Positions 18,742 through 27,210 of a DNA stretch of 64,000 bases are shown here, in pieces. The first letter of the stretch is position 1. Each line of letters starts with the position of its first letter. Location: NCBI GenBank assembly GCA_002733135.1, contig NVUJ01000002.1:62001-126000 (forward strand), written 5' to 3'. The notes under the pieces are model-generated. The model had not been told where the DNA came from. It saw only the letters and a list, made by a program, of their open reading frames with translations, and searched no databases. The translations under genes and the position numbers were made by a program. Origin of the DNA: Cycloclasticus sp. Its GTDB lineage: Bacteria > Pseudomonadota > Gammaproteobacteria > Methylococcales > Cycloclasticaceae.

Positions 18742-20134
18742 CTACATCTCACCAAAACATAAATATTTCATTTCTAGAAAGTCATCAATGCCGTATTTGG
18801 AACCTTCGCGGCCAATGCCAACAATGCCAACTTCCAGCGCTTCTGCTATGCGCCAAATACGTTTGATGTTTTGTGAATAAAAGTAAGCTGCTAAGCCGTA
18901 CGGGGTGTCATTAGCTCGTTTGATAACATCGTCATCTGTTGTGAAACGGTATAACGGCGCTATGGGGCCAAACGTTTCTTCATGACTAATCAGCATGTCG
19001 GCTGTTACGTCTGCAAAACGGTGGGTTGAAAAAACTGGCCGCCCAGGTCGTGTTGTTGCCAGCCAAGGATGACAGTGGCGCCTTTCTCGGTAGCGTCCTT
19101 AATATGTTCTTCAACTTTCTTAACAGCATTAACGTTGATTAATGGGCCTTGTTGAGCGGTTGGTTCTAAACCATCAGCAACAACCATCTGACTCACTTTT
19201 TGTGTCAATTTGCGGGCAAATTCGTCGTATACGGCATCTTGTACAAAAATGCGGTTGGCGCATACACAGGTTTGGCCAGTGTTTCTGAATTTACTGGCCA
19301 TTGCGCCGTCTACTGCCGCATCAATATCCGCATCGTCAAATACAATGAAGGGTGCGTTGCCACCTAATTCCAAGCTGATTTTTTTGACCGTATCAGCACA
19401 TTGGCGCATAAGTGTTTTGCCCACCTCGGTTGAGCCAGTAAATGAAAGTTTCCGCACAGTTGAGCTGGCAGTTAGTTCGCCGCCAATGATTTTAGCATCG
19501 CCGGTAATAACGTTTAATACGCCTTTTGGGAAGCCGGCTTGCTGAGCTAATTCGGCTAGAGCCAGTGCGGAAAATGGTGTTTCGGAAGCGGGTTTAACAA
19601 TCACAGGGCAGCCAGCCGCCAACGCAGGGGCGCATTTTCGGGTAATCATGGCATTGGGGAAGTTCCAAGGAGTAATTGCCGCAACGACCCCAATAGACTG
19701 CTTGATAACGACGATACGTTTGTCTTGGCTAGGTGCTGGGATGGTGTCACCATAAACACGTTTGGCTTCTTCGGCGAACCACTCAACAAAGCTTGCCCCG
19801 TATATAATTTCACCACGTGCTTCATTAATGGGCTTGCCTTGCTCTAAGGTCATGATAGTAGCGAGGTCGTCTTGATTTTCAATAATCAAATCGAACCATC
19901 GCCGTATGATGGCGGAGCGTTCTTTTGCGGGTGTGTCGCGCCAGCCTTGCCATGCCATATCCGCCGCTTCGATAGCTTGTTGAACTTGTTCGGCCCCTAT
20001 TTTAGGGGCCTGCCCTAAGATAGATTGGTTTGAAGGGTTAGTGACGTTTAGTTGTTTGCCATCGGCACTATCAACCCATTGCCCATTGATAAAAGCTCTT
20101 GCTGTCTAAAAAGATTTTTATTTTGAATGTTCAT
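18742..20134 (-). pseudogene. gabD: Succinate-semialdehyde dehydrogenase, disrupted
   Basis: A full GabD-type aldehyde dehydrogenase can be read only by changing frame. An ATG at 20134 gives MNIQNKNLFRQQ, then the frame shifts near 20100 to AFINGQWVDSADGKQLNVTN; the long middle piece (20104 to about 19008) contains ELGGNAPFIVFDDADID and the catalytic GQTCVCANRI; after PTVL the frame shifts again near 19008 (one base missing) to ADVTADMLISHEETFGP. The C-terminal piece reads VGIVGIGREGSKYG where GabD has about 18 more residues (including the FGG segment), so there is also an in-frame deletion near 18815-18826. The three lesions leave no functional enzyme. It would have oxidised succinate semialdehyde, the aldehyde that an HpaI-type aldolase makes, and it lies next to such a cluster. 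Confidence 0.9.
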
Positions 20135-20232
20135 GATTTAAGGCATTGATTTATTAAACATCAGACGTTAATAATATTGAAAATAATAATAGGGTATCAA
20201 CCGGTAAATAACGAGTTTTAAAGGAGAGGAAG

Positions 20233-21195
20233 ATGAAATACACCAGAGAGACTGCAAAACAATGGGCAGGTGAGAATATTAGGGGCCTGTTTATGTGCCC
20301 TATATCGCCAATGAATGATGATTTTACGTTTAACGAAGTGGGTATTCGTGAAAATATTGAAGCATTTATCGACATGGGCGTAGACGGTTTGGTGGTGGGT
20401 GGTTTTATTGCCGAGTGTTGGAATGCCACCTTAACGGAGTGGTACCGTTATCATGAAGTCGTGGCTGATGCGGTCAATGGCCGAATCCCTTTGTTCTCAA
20501 TTTTGTTGGATCCCAGTGCTTACCAAACCATTGAAAAGATGAAACGTTTGGAAGAGTTAGGATACGACGGCGCAGAGGTGATTAACCCCGTGGTGCAACT
20601 AAAAAGCGATAACGAAGTTTACGATTGGTTCAAGTTTATTACCGATCATTCTGACCTAGCGGTTGTGCTGTATAGAACGCCGGTATCGGGGAAAGTGTTG
20701 GGCTGGGATTTAATGCAACGCTTGGCGGATATACCAACAGTTGTCGGCACGAAACAGGGCGTTATGAACCGCGTAGAAACGTTAAAGCTACGGAGCATTA
20801 TCCGCAGTGATTTTATTGTTGCTGACCCGTTTGAATCAGTATTTTGCGATGACTTACGAAAAGGTGGTCAAACAGTATTTGGTGAGCTGTCTTACATCCT
20901 TTACGGTAAAAAACGCCATATAGTTAAGGATTATATGGCCTTGTCAGCGGCTGGCAAGTGGGAAGAAGCCTATCAAGTGAGTGAACAACTGAATGATATT
21001 CGGGAGTTTTATAACGAAGTATTTATTTGGGATGTGGTGCAAACATTCACTTACGCTAGTGCACTCGCTAGTATGAAAGCTTGGTTTGAGGAAATTGGCT
21101 TAAACGCCGGCCCCATTCGCCCACCAGTACGGCAATGTACGCCCGAGTTAAGGCAATCTATTCACACAAGATTAAAAGAGTTAGGTGTTAGTTAA
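20233..21195 (+). CDS. DapA-superfamily aldolase / hydratase-aldolase candidate
   Basis: 320 residues, (beta/alpha)8 class I aldolase family with the Schiff-base Lys in VVGTKQGVMNR (K174) and the partner Tyr in VVLYRTPVSG (Y147). The family includes dihydrodipicolinate synthase and the naphthalene-pathway hydratase-aldolase NahE/PahE. The C-terminal AGPIRPPVRQC resembles the latter's AGPCRPPY segment, and the neighbours are aromatic catabolic genes, so a pyruvate-releasing hydratase-aldolase is a reasonable guess, not proof. Good RBS (AAAGGAGAGG). Divergent from the gabD pseudogene. Confidence 0.65.
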   Translation: MKYTRETAKQWAGENIRGLFMCPISPMNDDFTFNEVGIRENIEAFIDMGVDGLVVGGFIAECWNATLTEWYRYHEVVADAVNGRIPLFSILLDPSAYQTIEKMKRLEELGYDGAEVINPVVQLKSDNEVYDWFKFITDHSDLAVVLYRTPVSGKVLGWDLMQRLADIPTVVGTKQGVMNRVETLKLRSIIRSDFIVADPFESVFCDDLRKGGQTVFGELSYILYGKKRHIVKDYMALSAAGKWEEAYQVSEQLNDIREFYNEVFIWDVVQTFTYASALASMKAWFEEIGLNAGPIRPPVRQCTPELRQSIHTRLKELGVS

Positions 21196-21249
21196 AAACG
21201 GGTGAACCCACAATAAAAATATTAGGGTTTGTGATGCAATGTTTGATTG

Positions 21250-21261
21250 TGATATTAATCA
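21250..21261. promoter_or_regulatory. TGATATTAATCA palindrome (possible FNR/CRP-family box)
   Basis: A TGAT-N4-ATCA dyad in the 201-bp gap before the hydrolase gene. FNR/ANR sites read TTGATNNNNATCAA; the outermost bases differ here. A second, better dyad of the same form lies at 24221-24234 before the dioxygenase operon. A weak relative of the 40.45/47.75 kb palindrome, TAACACCTGTAA, sits at 21330-21341. Confidence 0.3.
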
Positions 21262-21396
21262 TTATGGTTAAGGTTAAATTGTTTGAGTGTTATAAAGACA
21301 CACCCAAGCGCTTTAATTTATGATAAAACTAACACCTGTAAGGTTTCTGGAAAGTATTAAGGTTTATTAAGTTGGTCAAATAACTAGGAGAATAAG

Positions 21397-22245
21397 ATGA
21401 GTTTGGATGTAGTAGAAAAAATGATCCCTTCAGGGGAGTTGGCCAGTAATTGTATGATTGGTGGCGACCCTAAGAATCCACCGTTATTGTTATTACATGG
21501 AGCCGGCCCCGGAGCCAGTGCCATGTCAAACTGGGCACAATGTGCGCCTATTTTAGCAAAAGATTTTTATGTGATTGCACCGGATGCGATTGGCTTTGGC
21601 CAGTCAGAATTGCCGAAGGAAACCCCCACTAAGATTGCTCGCTGGATGGGTTATCGTGTGGAGCAGGTTAAAGGTTTAATGAATGAATTAGGTATTAAAA
21701 AAACACATGTTATCGGTAATTCTATGGGTGGCGCACTTGCTCTCCAATGTGTGGTTGAAATGCCAGACCTTTTTGATAAATGTATGTTGATGGGGGCCAT
21801 CGGTGCACCGTTTAAGAAATCTGCAACATTGGCTCGTATGATGAGTTTTTATGATGATCCACGCGTTGCGCGTTATCGTGAGTTAATTCAAAGTTTTGTA
21901 TACGACCCTAGTATTTTTGAGGATTTAGAAGCGGTGATGCAAGATCGTTTTGATAAGGCGATGGATCCAAAAATGCGCCCAATTCAAGAGATTATGTTTA
22001 AGGCGATGAATGAAGATATGGATAAATTAATTATTCCGCCGCCTGTCCTAGCTGCAATGGACCACGAGTGGGCCATTATTCATGGTCGCCAAGATAAAGT
22101 TGTTCCTCTAGAAACAAGCTTGTACTTTTTGGAACACTTAAAGCGTGCTGAACTACATGTGTTGGACCGTTGTGGGCATTGGGCGCAAACTCAACGTTGG
22201 GATGCGATGTACCCTATTGTTATGTCGCATTTCTTGGGTAAATAA
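21397..22245 (+). CDS. Meta-cleavage product C-C bond hydrolase
   Basis: 282 residues. Alpha/beta hydrolase of the BphD/XylF/CumD/HsaD group: LLLHGAGPGASAMSNW oxyanion region (about 31-46), nucleophile S109 in GNSMGG, D233 in HGRQDKVVP and H261 in DRCGHWAQ. These enzymes hydrolyse the dienoate made by extradiol ring cleavage to a carboxylic acid plus a 2-hydroxydienoate. It leads a three-gene run (hydrolase, hydratase, aldolase), with 3 bp to the next gene. The natural partner is the extradiol dioxygenase at 26240. The substrate side chain cannot be assigned. Confidence 0.88.
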   Translation: MSLDVVEKMIPSGELASNCMIGGDPKNPPLLLLHGAGPGASAMSNWAQCAPILAKDFYVIAPDAIGFGQSELPKETPTKIARWMGYRVEQVKGLMNELGIKKTHVIGNSMGGALALQCVVEMPDLFDKCMLMGAIGAPFKKSATLARMMSFYDDPRVARYRELIQSFVYDPSIFEDLEAVMQDRFDKAMDPKMRPIQEIMFKAMNEDMDKLIIPPPVLAAMDHEWAIIHGRQDKVVPLETSLYFLEHLKRAELHVLDRCGHWAQTQRWDAMYPIVMSHFLGK

Positions 22246-22248
22246 AGC

Positions 22249-23052
22249 GTGTTTGACCAGAAAACACTGGCAGCTTCTGCGCTAGCGCTTGATAAAGCGC
22301 TAGCCAGCGGCAACACTATTCCACAATTCTCTCAGCTGTACCCAGAGATGGCCATTGAAGATGGTTATGCAATACAAGCGGAGTGGACGAAATTAAGGCT
22401 GGCCCAAGGGCGTAAAATAATCGGCCGAAAAATTGGTTTAACGTCACGTGCCATGCAGCAAGCTTCGGGTATTACTGAGCCTGATTACGGCACTTTGCTC
22501 GATGATATGGTGTTTTCAGATAATTCAGAAATCCCGTTTAATCGCTTTATTGCGCCCTTGGTTGAGGTTGAAATTGCCTTTGTTTTAGGTAAGCGTTTAG
22601 AAGGCGAAAACATTACCTTAACCGATGTTTTAGCGGCAACTGATTACGTTTGTCCGGCGATTGAAATTGTTGATTCGCGTGTTATTCGAGTGGATCCAGA
22701 AACAGGCAAGCGTCGTAAAGTATTTGATACGATTGCAGATAACGCAGCCTGTGCTGGCCTTATTACAGGTGGCTTGCCAGTTAAACCAATGGATGTAGAT
22801 TTACGTTGGATTGGTGCTATCGTCTCGCGTAATGGCTTGATTGAAGAAACCGGTGTTTCAGCGGGTGTGTTGAACCACCCGGGTAATGGTATTGTGTGGC
22901 TAACGAAACGGTTCGCACCGCATGGCATTGCACTGGAACCAGGGCAAGTTATTTTAGGCGGTTCGTTTACACGCTTGCTGTCTGTTGAACGGGGTGATAC
23001 ATTTCACGCAGATTTTGGTCCATTAGGGAGTATTGGCTTTCGTTTTGTTTAA
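22249..23052 (+). CDS. hpaH: 2-oxohept-3-enedioate/2-hydroxydienoate hydratase
   Basis: 267 residues with a GTG start 3 bp after the hydrolase stop. By eye it tracks HpcG/HpaH of the homoprotocatechuate pathway closely: GRKIGLTSRAMQ, EPDYGTLLDDM, VEVEIAFVL, ATDYVCPAIEIVDSR, DPETGKRRKVFDTIADNAA, GVSAGVLNHPGNGIVWL and GQVILGGSFTR. It hydrates the enol/dienoate to the 4-hydroxy-2-oxo acid, with Mg2+, for the following aldolase. The dicarboxylate-type hydratase downstream of a BphD-type hydrolase is unusual; hydratases of simpler dienoates belong to the same family, so the exact substrate is open. Confidence 0.8.
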   Translation: MFDQKTLAASALALDKALASGNTIPQFSQLYPEMAIEDGYAIQAEWTKLRLAQGRKIIGRKIGLTSRAMQQASGITEPDYGTLLDDMVFSDNSEIPFNRFIAPLVEVEIAFVLGKRLEGENITLTDVLAATDYVCPAIEIVDSRVIRVDPETGKRRKVFDTIADNAACAGLITGGLPVKPMDVDLRWIGAIVSRNGLIEETGVSAGVLNHPGNGIVWLTKRFAPHGIALEPGQVILGGSFTRLLSVERGDTFHADFGPLGSIGFRFV

Positions 23053-23077
23053 CTGGCTCAGTAATAGGGATTAATAA

Positions 23078-23845
23078 ATGGCATTAGCAATGACCGTCAA
23101 CTGCTTTAAAATAGCAGCGCAAGCTGGTGAACGTCAATTAGGTGCATTTATGGCATTAGCTGATTCTGTATCAGCTGAATTGATGGCAACCACAGGGTTT
23201 GATTGGTTGTTAATAGACGGTGAGCATGGGCCTAACGATATAAAAAGCGTGATGGCTCAATTACAAGCATTGGCGGCTTACCCTGTGAATGCGGTGGTGC
23301 GGATGCAAGATCATAATGTTGCTGATATTAAGCGCGTACTCGATGTGGGCGGCCAAACATTGTTAATACCGATGGTTGAATCGGCTGATCAAGCCAAACA
23401 CTTAGTACAAGCCGTGCAATATCCGCCGAAAGGCATTCGTGGCATGGGCGGTGGTTTAACGCGGGCAACGCGTTGGGGTTCAATATCGGATTATCTAGAA
23501 AAGGCAGATGATAATATTTGCTTGATTCTGCAATTAGAAAGTCCAGAAGGTATCGCTCAGTTGGATGCCATAACCAATACAGATGGCGTTGACGCTATTT
23601 TTATTGGGCCTGCCGATTTAGCGGCAGCAATGGGATATATTGGCCAACCGGCACATCCTGAAGTTTGTAAAGTGGTCGAAGAGGCTATTAAACGGATTCA
23701 AGCCATTGGCAAACCAGTAGGTGTGTATTGTGGTGACCCGGAACAAGTAAAAAAATACCAGTCAATGGGGGCAAGTTTTTTCTTAATTGGCGCAGATACG
23801 ATGTTATTAAAATTAGCGGCATCAAAGGCTGTTAGTCAGTTTTGA
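23078..23845 (+). CDS. hpaI: HpaI-type 4-hydroxy-2-oxo acid aldolase
   Basis: 255 residues, class II (metal-dependent) HpcH/HpaI aldolase: DWLLIDGEHGPND, LIPMVESADQAKHLVQAVQYPP, GIRGMGGGLTRATRW, LQLESPEGIAQLD and DAIFIGPADLAAAMGY. It cleaves a 4-hydroxy-2-oxo acid to pyruvate plus an aldehyde (succinate semialdehyde for the dicarboxylate). Last of the hydrolase-hydratase-aldolase run. No acylating acetaldehyde dehydrogenase partner (DmpF/BphJ type) is nearby, in keeping with the HpaI type, which works alone. Confidence 0.85.
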   Translation: MALAMTVNCFKIAAQAGERQLGAFMALADSVSAELMATTGFDWLLIDGEHGPNDIKSVMAQLQALAAYPVNAVVRMQDHNVADIKRVLDVGGQTLLIPMVESADQAKHLVQAVQYPPKGIRGMGGGLTRATRWGSISDYLEKADDNICLILQLESPEGIAQLDAITNTDGVDAIFIGPADLAAAMGYIGQPAHPEVCKVVEEAIKRIQAIGKPVGVYCGDPEQVKKYQSMGASFFLIGADTMLLKLAASKAVSQF

Positions 23846-23924
23846 AGGCTGCATAGCATAATGCTTTTTTATATTTGATTAGCCAGTCTACTCTTCAAGA
23901 AGAATGGTTATTTTCAGATACCGT

Positions 23925-23961
23925 TAGATCGGAACGCTCGCGGAGCGAGTATCCCGACCTA
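23925..23961. repeat. GC-rich imperfect palindrome (REP-like)
   Basis: Core CGCTC-GCG-GAGCG (23935-23947) flanked by TAGATCGG on the left and the near-complement CCGACCTA on the right. It is much richer in G+C than its surroundings and follows the aldolase gene by about 80 bp. Could be a REP-like element or a terminator without a U tract. No second copy noticed in the window. Confidence 0.45.
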
Positions 23962-24220
23962 ACTAATAGTTAACTAAATCCCCAAGTCAGCACTATATGT
24001 TGTGATTTTTCACAGTAGGAGAGGTGAGTAACGTAAAAAAATCACTAATTTTTAATTTTTACTACATTTGTGTGTGTGAGCAATCGGTTGATTATTTACG
24101 ATGGTCTAAATGTTTACGTTCATGTGGTATTTTTAAATTGAGTTTAAAACTAACTTGATTGTTCTTCCTTCTGCATGAAGACCAAGAGACTCATAAGTTA
24201 TTATTCTTTTCTCGTAAAAT

Positions 24221-24234
24221 CTGATTTAAATCAA
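24221..24234. promoter_or_regulatory. Possible FNR/ANR-type operator
   Basis: CTGATTTAAATCAA matches the FNR consensus TTGATNNNNATCAA at all but the first base and contains a perfect 12-bp dyad. It lies 132 bp upstream of the dioxygenase alpha-subunit start, so it could be an activator site or part of a longer 5' region. No FNR family gene is in the window. Confidence 0.35.
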
Positions 24235-24264
24235 GTCATGCTCAGTTGCAGTGCTTGTCCTCCA

Positions 24265-24288
24265 AAAAAATGACTTGAATCATTTTTT
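24265..24288 (+). promoter_or_regulatory. A/T-rich hairpin upstream of dioxygenase operon
   Basis: AAAAAATGA, a 6-nt CTTGAA loop, then TCATTTTTT: a perfect 9-bp stem ending in a T tract, about 78 bp before the alpha-subunit ATG. It could act as an attenuator or weak terminator, or be simply an AT-rich dyad. Confidence 0.3.
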
Positions 24289-24365
24289 ATTTATTTAAAT
24301 AGTTTTAAATCTACCCGACCCATTAGGCAACTAATAAGCAAAATAAATAATTAGGAGAGGTTCTT

Positions 24366-25685
24366 ATGCAAAAGGTAGATTACAACAAATATATTGACAC
24401 CAAAGAAGGCTGGGTGGATCGACGCATTTTTTGGGATGAGGATATATACGAACAAGAGTTAAAACAGATATTCGCTAAATCGTGGCAGTTTGTTGCACAT
24501 ACATCCATGATTCCAAATGTGAATGATTTTTACACTACCTATATGGGGGAAGACGGTGTTATTGTCGCTCGCCAACAGGATAAAAGCATTAAAGTTTACC
24601 TGAACTCCTGTCCTCACCGTGGCAATAAATTTTGTTACGCAGATGACGGTAATACGCGTTCATTTACATGTAATTACCATGGTTGGGCTTTTGGGATAGA
24701 TGGCTCAATTGGTGCCTTAGCTAATGCACATGTTTACGATGAAGGTGATATTGATAAAGTAAAGTGTGGCCCTCGACAAGCTCGCGTAGATAGCTACAAA
24801 GGGATGATTTTTGCTACGTTTGATGACGAAGCACCTTCGCTAGAAGAGTGGTTAGGGGATTTTCGCTGGTATCTGGATATGATGCTTGATAACGATGGCG
24901 AAACAGAATTCATCAATGGTGGTATCAAATCATACGTAAATGCGAACTGGAAGTTTGGTGTGGAAAACTTTATTGGTGATGCTTATCACGCGCTTTGGAA
25001 TCACGATTCTGGGCTTAAAGCGATGAATAACGGTGAAGGCTTTGGTCCAGCAGTGCAGGAAGGCTCTTATCATGCCAGTGTTAATGGTCATGGCTGGGAA
25101 TTTGGAACCGATGGTTATGCTGATGTTGCAATTTTAGGTCGTCCAAAATGGCTCGAATATGTACAAAATGTTATTAAGCCAAAAATGGAAAAACGTCATG
25201 GAAAATTACGCTCAGAAATTTTCGGCTCGTTAGCTTCCGTTTCATTGTTTCCTAACTGTTCCTTTTTGCCTGGGATACAAACATTTCGTGTTTGGTTGCC
25301 TCGGGGTCCTAAAAAATTAGAGTTGAGAATTTGGACCTTGGTTAATAAAAATATGCCAGATGATGTTAAACAGGAAATTAATATTGGTTGTATGCAAACG
25401 TTTAACCCTGCTGGTGTGTTGAAAATGGACGATGGCGAGAATTGGGAAGGCAATACGCAGGTAAACAAAGGCTATTTAACACGCCAAGAAAAATTACATT
25501 ATGGCTGTGGTATTAATCGTGAAATTGAGCATGAAGAGTTACCGGGCATTATCTATGAAGGCCAATTTAATGACGCCAATCAACGTCATTTTTATCAACG
25601 CTGGGCTGATCTCATGAATGCAGATAAATGGGGCGATGTACCAACTCGTTATACGCCAAAGTATGCTGGCAAGCCAACAGTTTAA
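24366..25685 (+). CDS. Ring-hydroxylating dioxygenase alpha subunit (1)
   Basis: 439 residues. Rieske [2Fe-2S] ligands C82-P-H84 and C102-x2-H105 (CPHRG..CNYHGW); the catalytic mononuclear iron site has H208 and H213 in FIGDAYHALWNH, with the acidic ligand expected near residue 370. The enzyme adds O2 across an aromatic C=C bond to give a cis-dihydrodiol, using electrons from a ferredoxin and reductase that are not encoded in this window. It is clearly a different subfamily from the BphA1-like protein at 29432: the inter-iron region and C terminus are poorly similar. RBS AGGAGAGG; beta subunit and extradiol dioxygenase follow. Confidence 0.92.
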   Translation: MQKVDYNKYIDTKEGWVDRRIFWDEDIYEQELKQIFAKSWQFVAHTSMIPNVNDFYTTYMGEDGVIVARQQDKSIKVYLNSCPHRGNKFCYADDGNTRSFTCNYHGWAFGIDGSIGALANAHVYDEGDIDKVKCGPRQARVDSYKGMIFATFDDEAPSLEEWLGDFRWYLDMMLDNDGETEFINGGIKSYVNANWKFGVENFIGDAYHALWNHDSGLKAMNNGEGFGPAVQEGSYHASVNGHGWEFGTDGYADVAILGRPKWLEYVQNVIKPKMEKRHGKLRSEIFGSLASVSLFPNCSFLPGIQTFRVWLPRGPKKLELRIWTLVNKNMPDDVKQEINIGCMQTFNPAGVLKMDDGENWEGNTQVNKGYLTRQEKLHYGCGINREIEHEELPGIIYEGQFNDANQRHFYQRWADLMNADKWGDVPTRYTPKYAGKPTV

Positions 25686-25699
25686 GGAGGGTTAAAACA

Positions 25700-26227
25700 A
25701 TGACACAATCAAAAAATAATAGAACGGCTTCTCTTGAATTGATTAATGAAGTTCAGCAATTTTTATATCGTGAAGCGCGGGTGAACGATAATGAACAGTT
25801 TCGTGAATGGTTAACCATGTTGACAAATGATGTTCATTACTGGATGCCGTATCGCTATCAACGCTATCGTAAAAATGAAAAAGAGCCCACAATTTATGAT
25901 CAGTCTTATTACTGCGATACGATGAGCGATCTTGAAAAGCGCGTTATTCGGACGGAAACGGGCACATGTTGGTCAGAAGACCCAGCCACACGAGTTGCCC
26001 ATGTTATTACTAATATTGAAGTTGAATTAACGGATAACCTTGATGAGTATAAGGTCTATTCATTGACCACGGTACATCGAAATATGAATGAAGATGAGGA
26101 GCATACTATGATAGGACACCGAACTGATCTTATACGTCGCGTTGGTGGTGTATTAAAACTTGCTAAGCGAAAGATTATTCTTGATCAAAATATATTCATG
26201 AATAAAAGCTTAAATGTGTATTTATAA
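25700..26227 (+). CDS. Ring-hydroxylating dioxygenase beta subunit (1)
   Basis: 175 residues from the ATG at 25700, chosen because AAGGAGG lies at 25684-25690, directly before it; a longer frame from 25628 would run into the alpha gene and add non-family residues. Family features: VQQFLYREARVNDNEQFREWLTMLTNDVHYWMPYR, SEDPATRVAHVITNIEVE, HRTDLIRR, and the closing LAKRKIILDQ with NKSLNVYL. Structural partner of the alpha subunit (alpha3beta3). 14 bp after alpha, 12 bp before the extradiol gene. Confidence 0.92.
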   Translation: MTQSKNNRTASLELINEVQQFLYREARVNDNEQFREWLTMLTNDVHYWMPYRYQRYRKNEKEPTIYDQSYYCDTMSDLEKRVIRTETGTCWSEDPATRVAHVITNIEVELTDNLDEYKVYSLTTVHRNMNEDEEHTMIGHRTDLIRRVGGVLKLAKRKIILDQNIFMNKSLNVYL

Positions 26228-26239
26228 ATAGGGGGGGCA

Positions 26240-27136
26240 ATGTCAAAAGTAATTGAGTTAGGGTATATCGGTTTAAATGTAACTGACTTAAATGGATGGA
26301 GGACATTCTCAACAGAATGTGTTGGCCTTGAGATTGAAGAGGGTGATCAAGACGACAGGTTTTATCTGAGAATGGATAACCAGCACCACCGTATAACAGT
26401 GTTTAAATCGGAATCAGATGATTTAGCTTATTTAGGGTGGCGAGTATCGGGCCAAGAAGACTTCAAGGCAATGGTGAAAAAACTATCGGATGCAGGTGTG
26501 GAACATCGGGTTGCGAGTGTTGAAGAAGCAGCTGAGCGTCGTGTGCTGGGCTTGATTAAATTGAATGATCCATCAGGTACGCCAAATGAAATTTATTACA
26601 GTCCTCAAGTGGATGTAATGAAACCATTCCACCCTGGGCGCCGTATGTATGGCAAATTTCTGACTGGTAGCCAAGGGTTAGGTCATGTTTTGGTGCGTTC
26701 AGATGACGATGAGGCAACCTATAATTTCTACAAGTTATTAGGAATGAAAGGCTCTATAGAATATAAAATAGCGTTGCCTGATGGCAATGTGGCTGAGCCA
26801 ATATTTATGAGTTGTAATGAACGTCAACATTCGCTCGCGTTTGGTTTTCACGGCATGGAAAACCGTCTCAATCATTTAATGCTGCAATACACAGATTTTG
26901 ATGATTTAGGCATTGCACATGATATTTTCCGTAAGCGCGGTATCGATGTTGCTATGCAGCTCGGTAAGCATGCGAATGACCAACTGTACACATTCTATAG
27001 TCCGTCTCCATCTGGCTGGCTACTAGAGCTAGGTTGGGGCGATTACGTTAAACCTGAAGCACAAGAACATTACACGGGTGATATTTTTGGGCATGCGGTT
27101 GAGGCGTCAGGTTATGGTATGGATATTGAATTGTAG
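26240..27136 (+). CDS. Extradiol (BphC-type) ring-cleavage dioxygenase
   Basis: 298 residues, two-domain type I vicinal oxygen chelate fold, full length for 2,3-dihydroxybiphenyl/1,2-dihydroxynaphthalene dioxygenases. The iron ligands form the 2-His-1-Glu triad: H149 (GLGHVLV), H212 (LNHLMLQ) and E263 (LLELGWG). It cleaves a catechol next to the two hydroxyls to give the meta-cleavage product for the hydrolase at 21397. Third gene of the dioxygenase operon, followed by a terminator. Bicyclic-type substrates are likely from the length and family, but not proven. Confidence 0.9.
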   Translation: MSKVIELGYIGLNVTDLNGWRTFSTECVGLEIEEGDQDDRFYLRMDNQHHRITVFKSESDDLAYLGWRVSGQEDFKAMVKKLSDAGVEHRVASVEEAAERRVLGLIKLNDPSGTPNEIYYSPQVDVMKPFHPGRRMYGKFLTGSQGLGHVLVRSDDDEATYNFYKLLGMKGSIEYKIALPDGNVAEPIFMSCNERQHSLAFGFHGMENRLNHLMLQYTDFDDLGIAHDIFRKRGIDVAMQLGKHANDQLYTFYSPSPSGWLLELGWGDYVKPEAQEHYTGDIFGHAVEASGYGMDIEL

Positions 27137-27160
27137 AGAGTAAGTAACTCTGAAAAAAGG

Positions 27161-27193
27161 AAAGGCACAGGTGTTAAAGCCAGTGCCTTTTTT
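27161..27193 (+). terminator. Rho-independent terminator of the dioxygenase operon
   Basis: AAAGGCAC (27161-27168) and GTGCCTTT (27183-27190) form the stem, followed by T residues to 27193. It begins 24 bp after the extradiol dioxygenase stop codon. Confidence 0.8.
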
Positions 27194-27210
27194 AATGGAA
27201 GATTTTTGTT

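Larger units (their letters stand above)
23846..24365. other. 520-bp AT-rich intergenic region with regulatory-looking dyads
   Basis: No convincing gene on either strand. It contains a GC-rich imperfect palindrome at 23925-23961, a TGATTTAAATCA dyad at 24222-24233 and an A/T-rich hairpin at 24265-24288, and ends with AGGAGAGG, the ribosome binding site of the dioxygenase alpha subunit. The length and AT content suggest the control region of the dioxygenase operon. Confidence 0.6.

Noticed and set aside
18599-20134. tRNA-Ser as integration site of a genomic island covering the catabolic block
   Set aside because: No integrase nearby and no direct repeat of the tRNA 3' end was noticed in the window, so this stays speculation.
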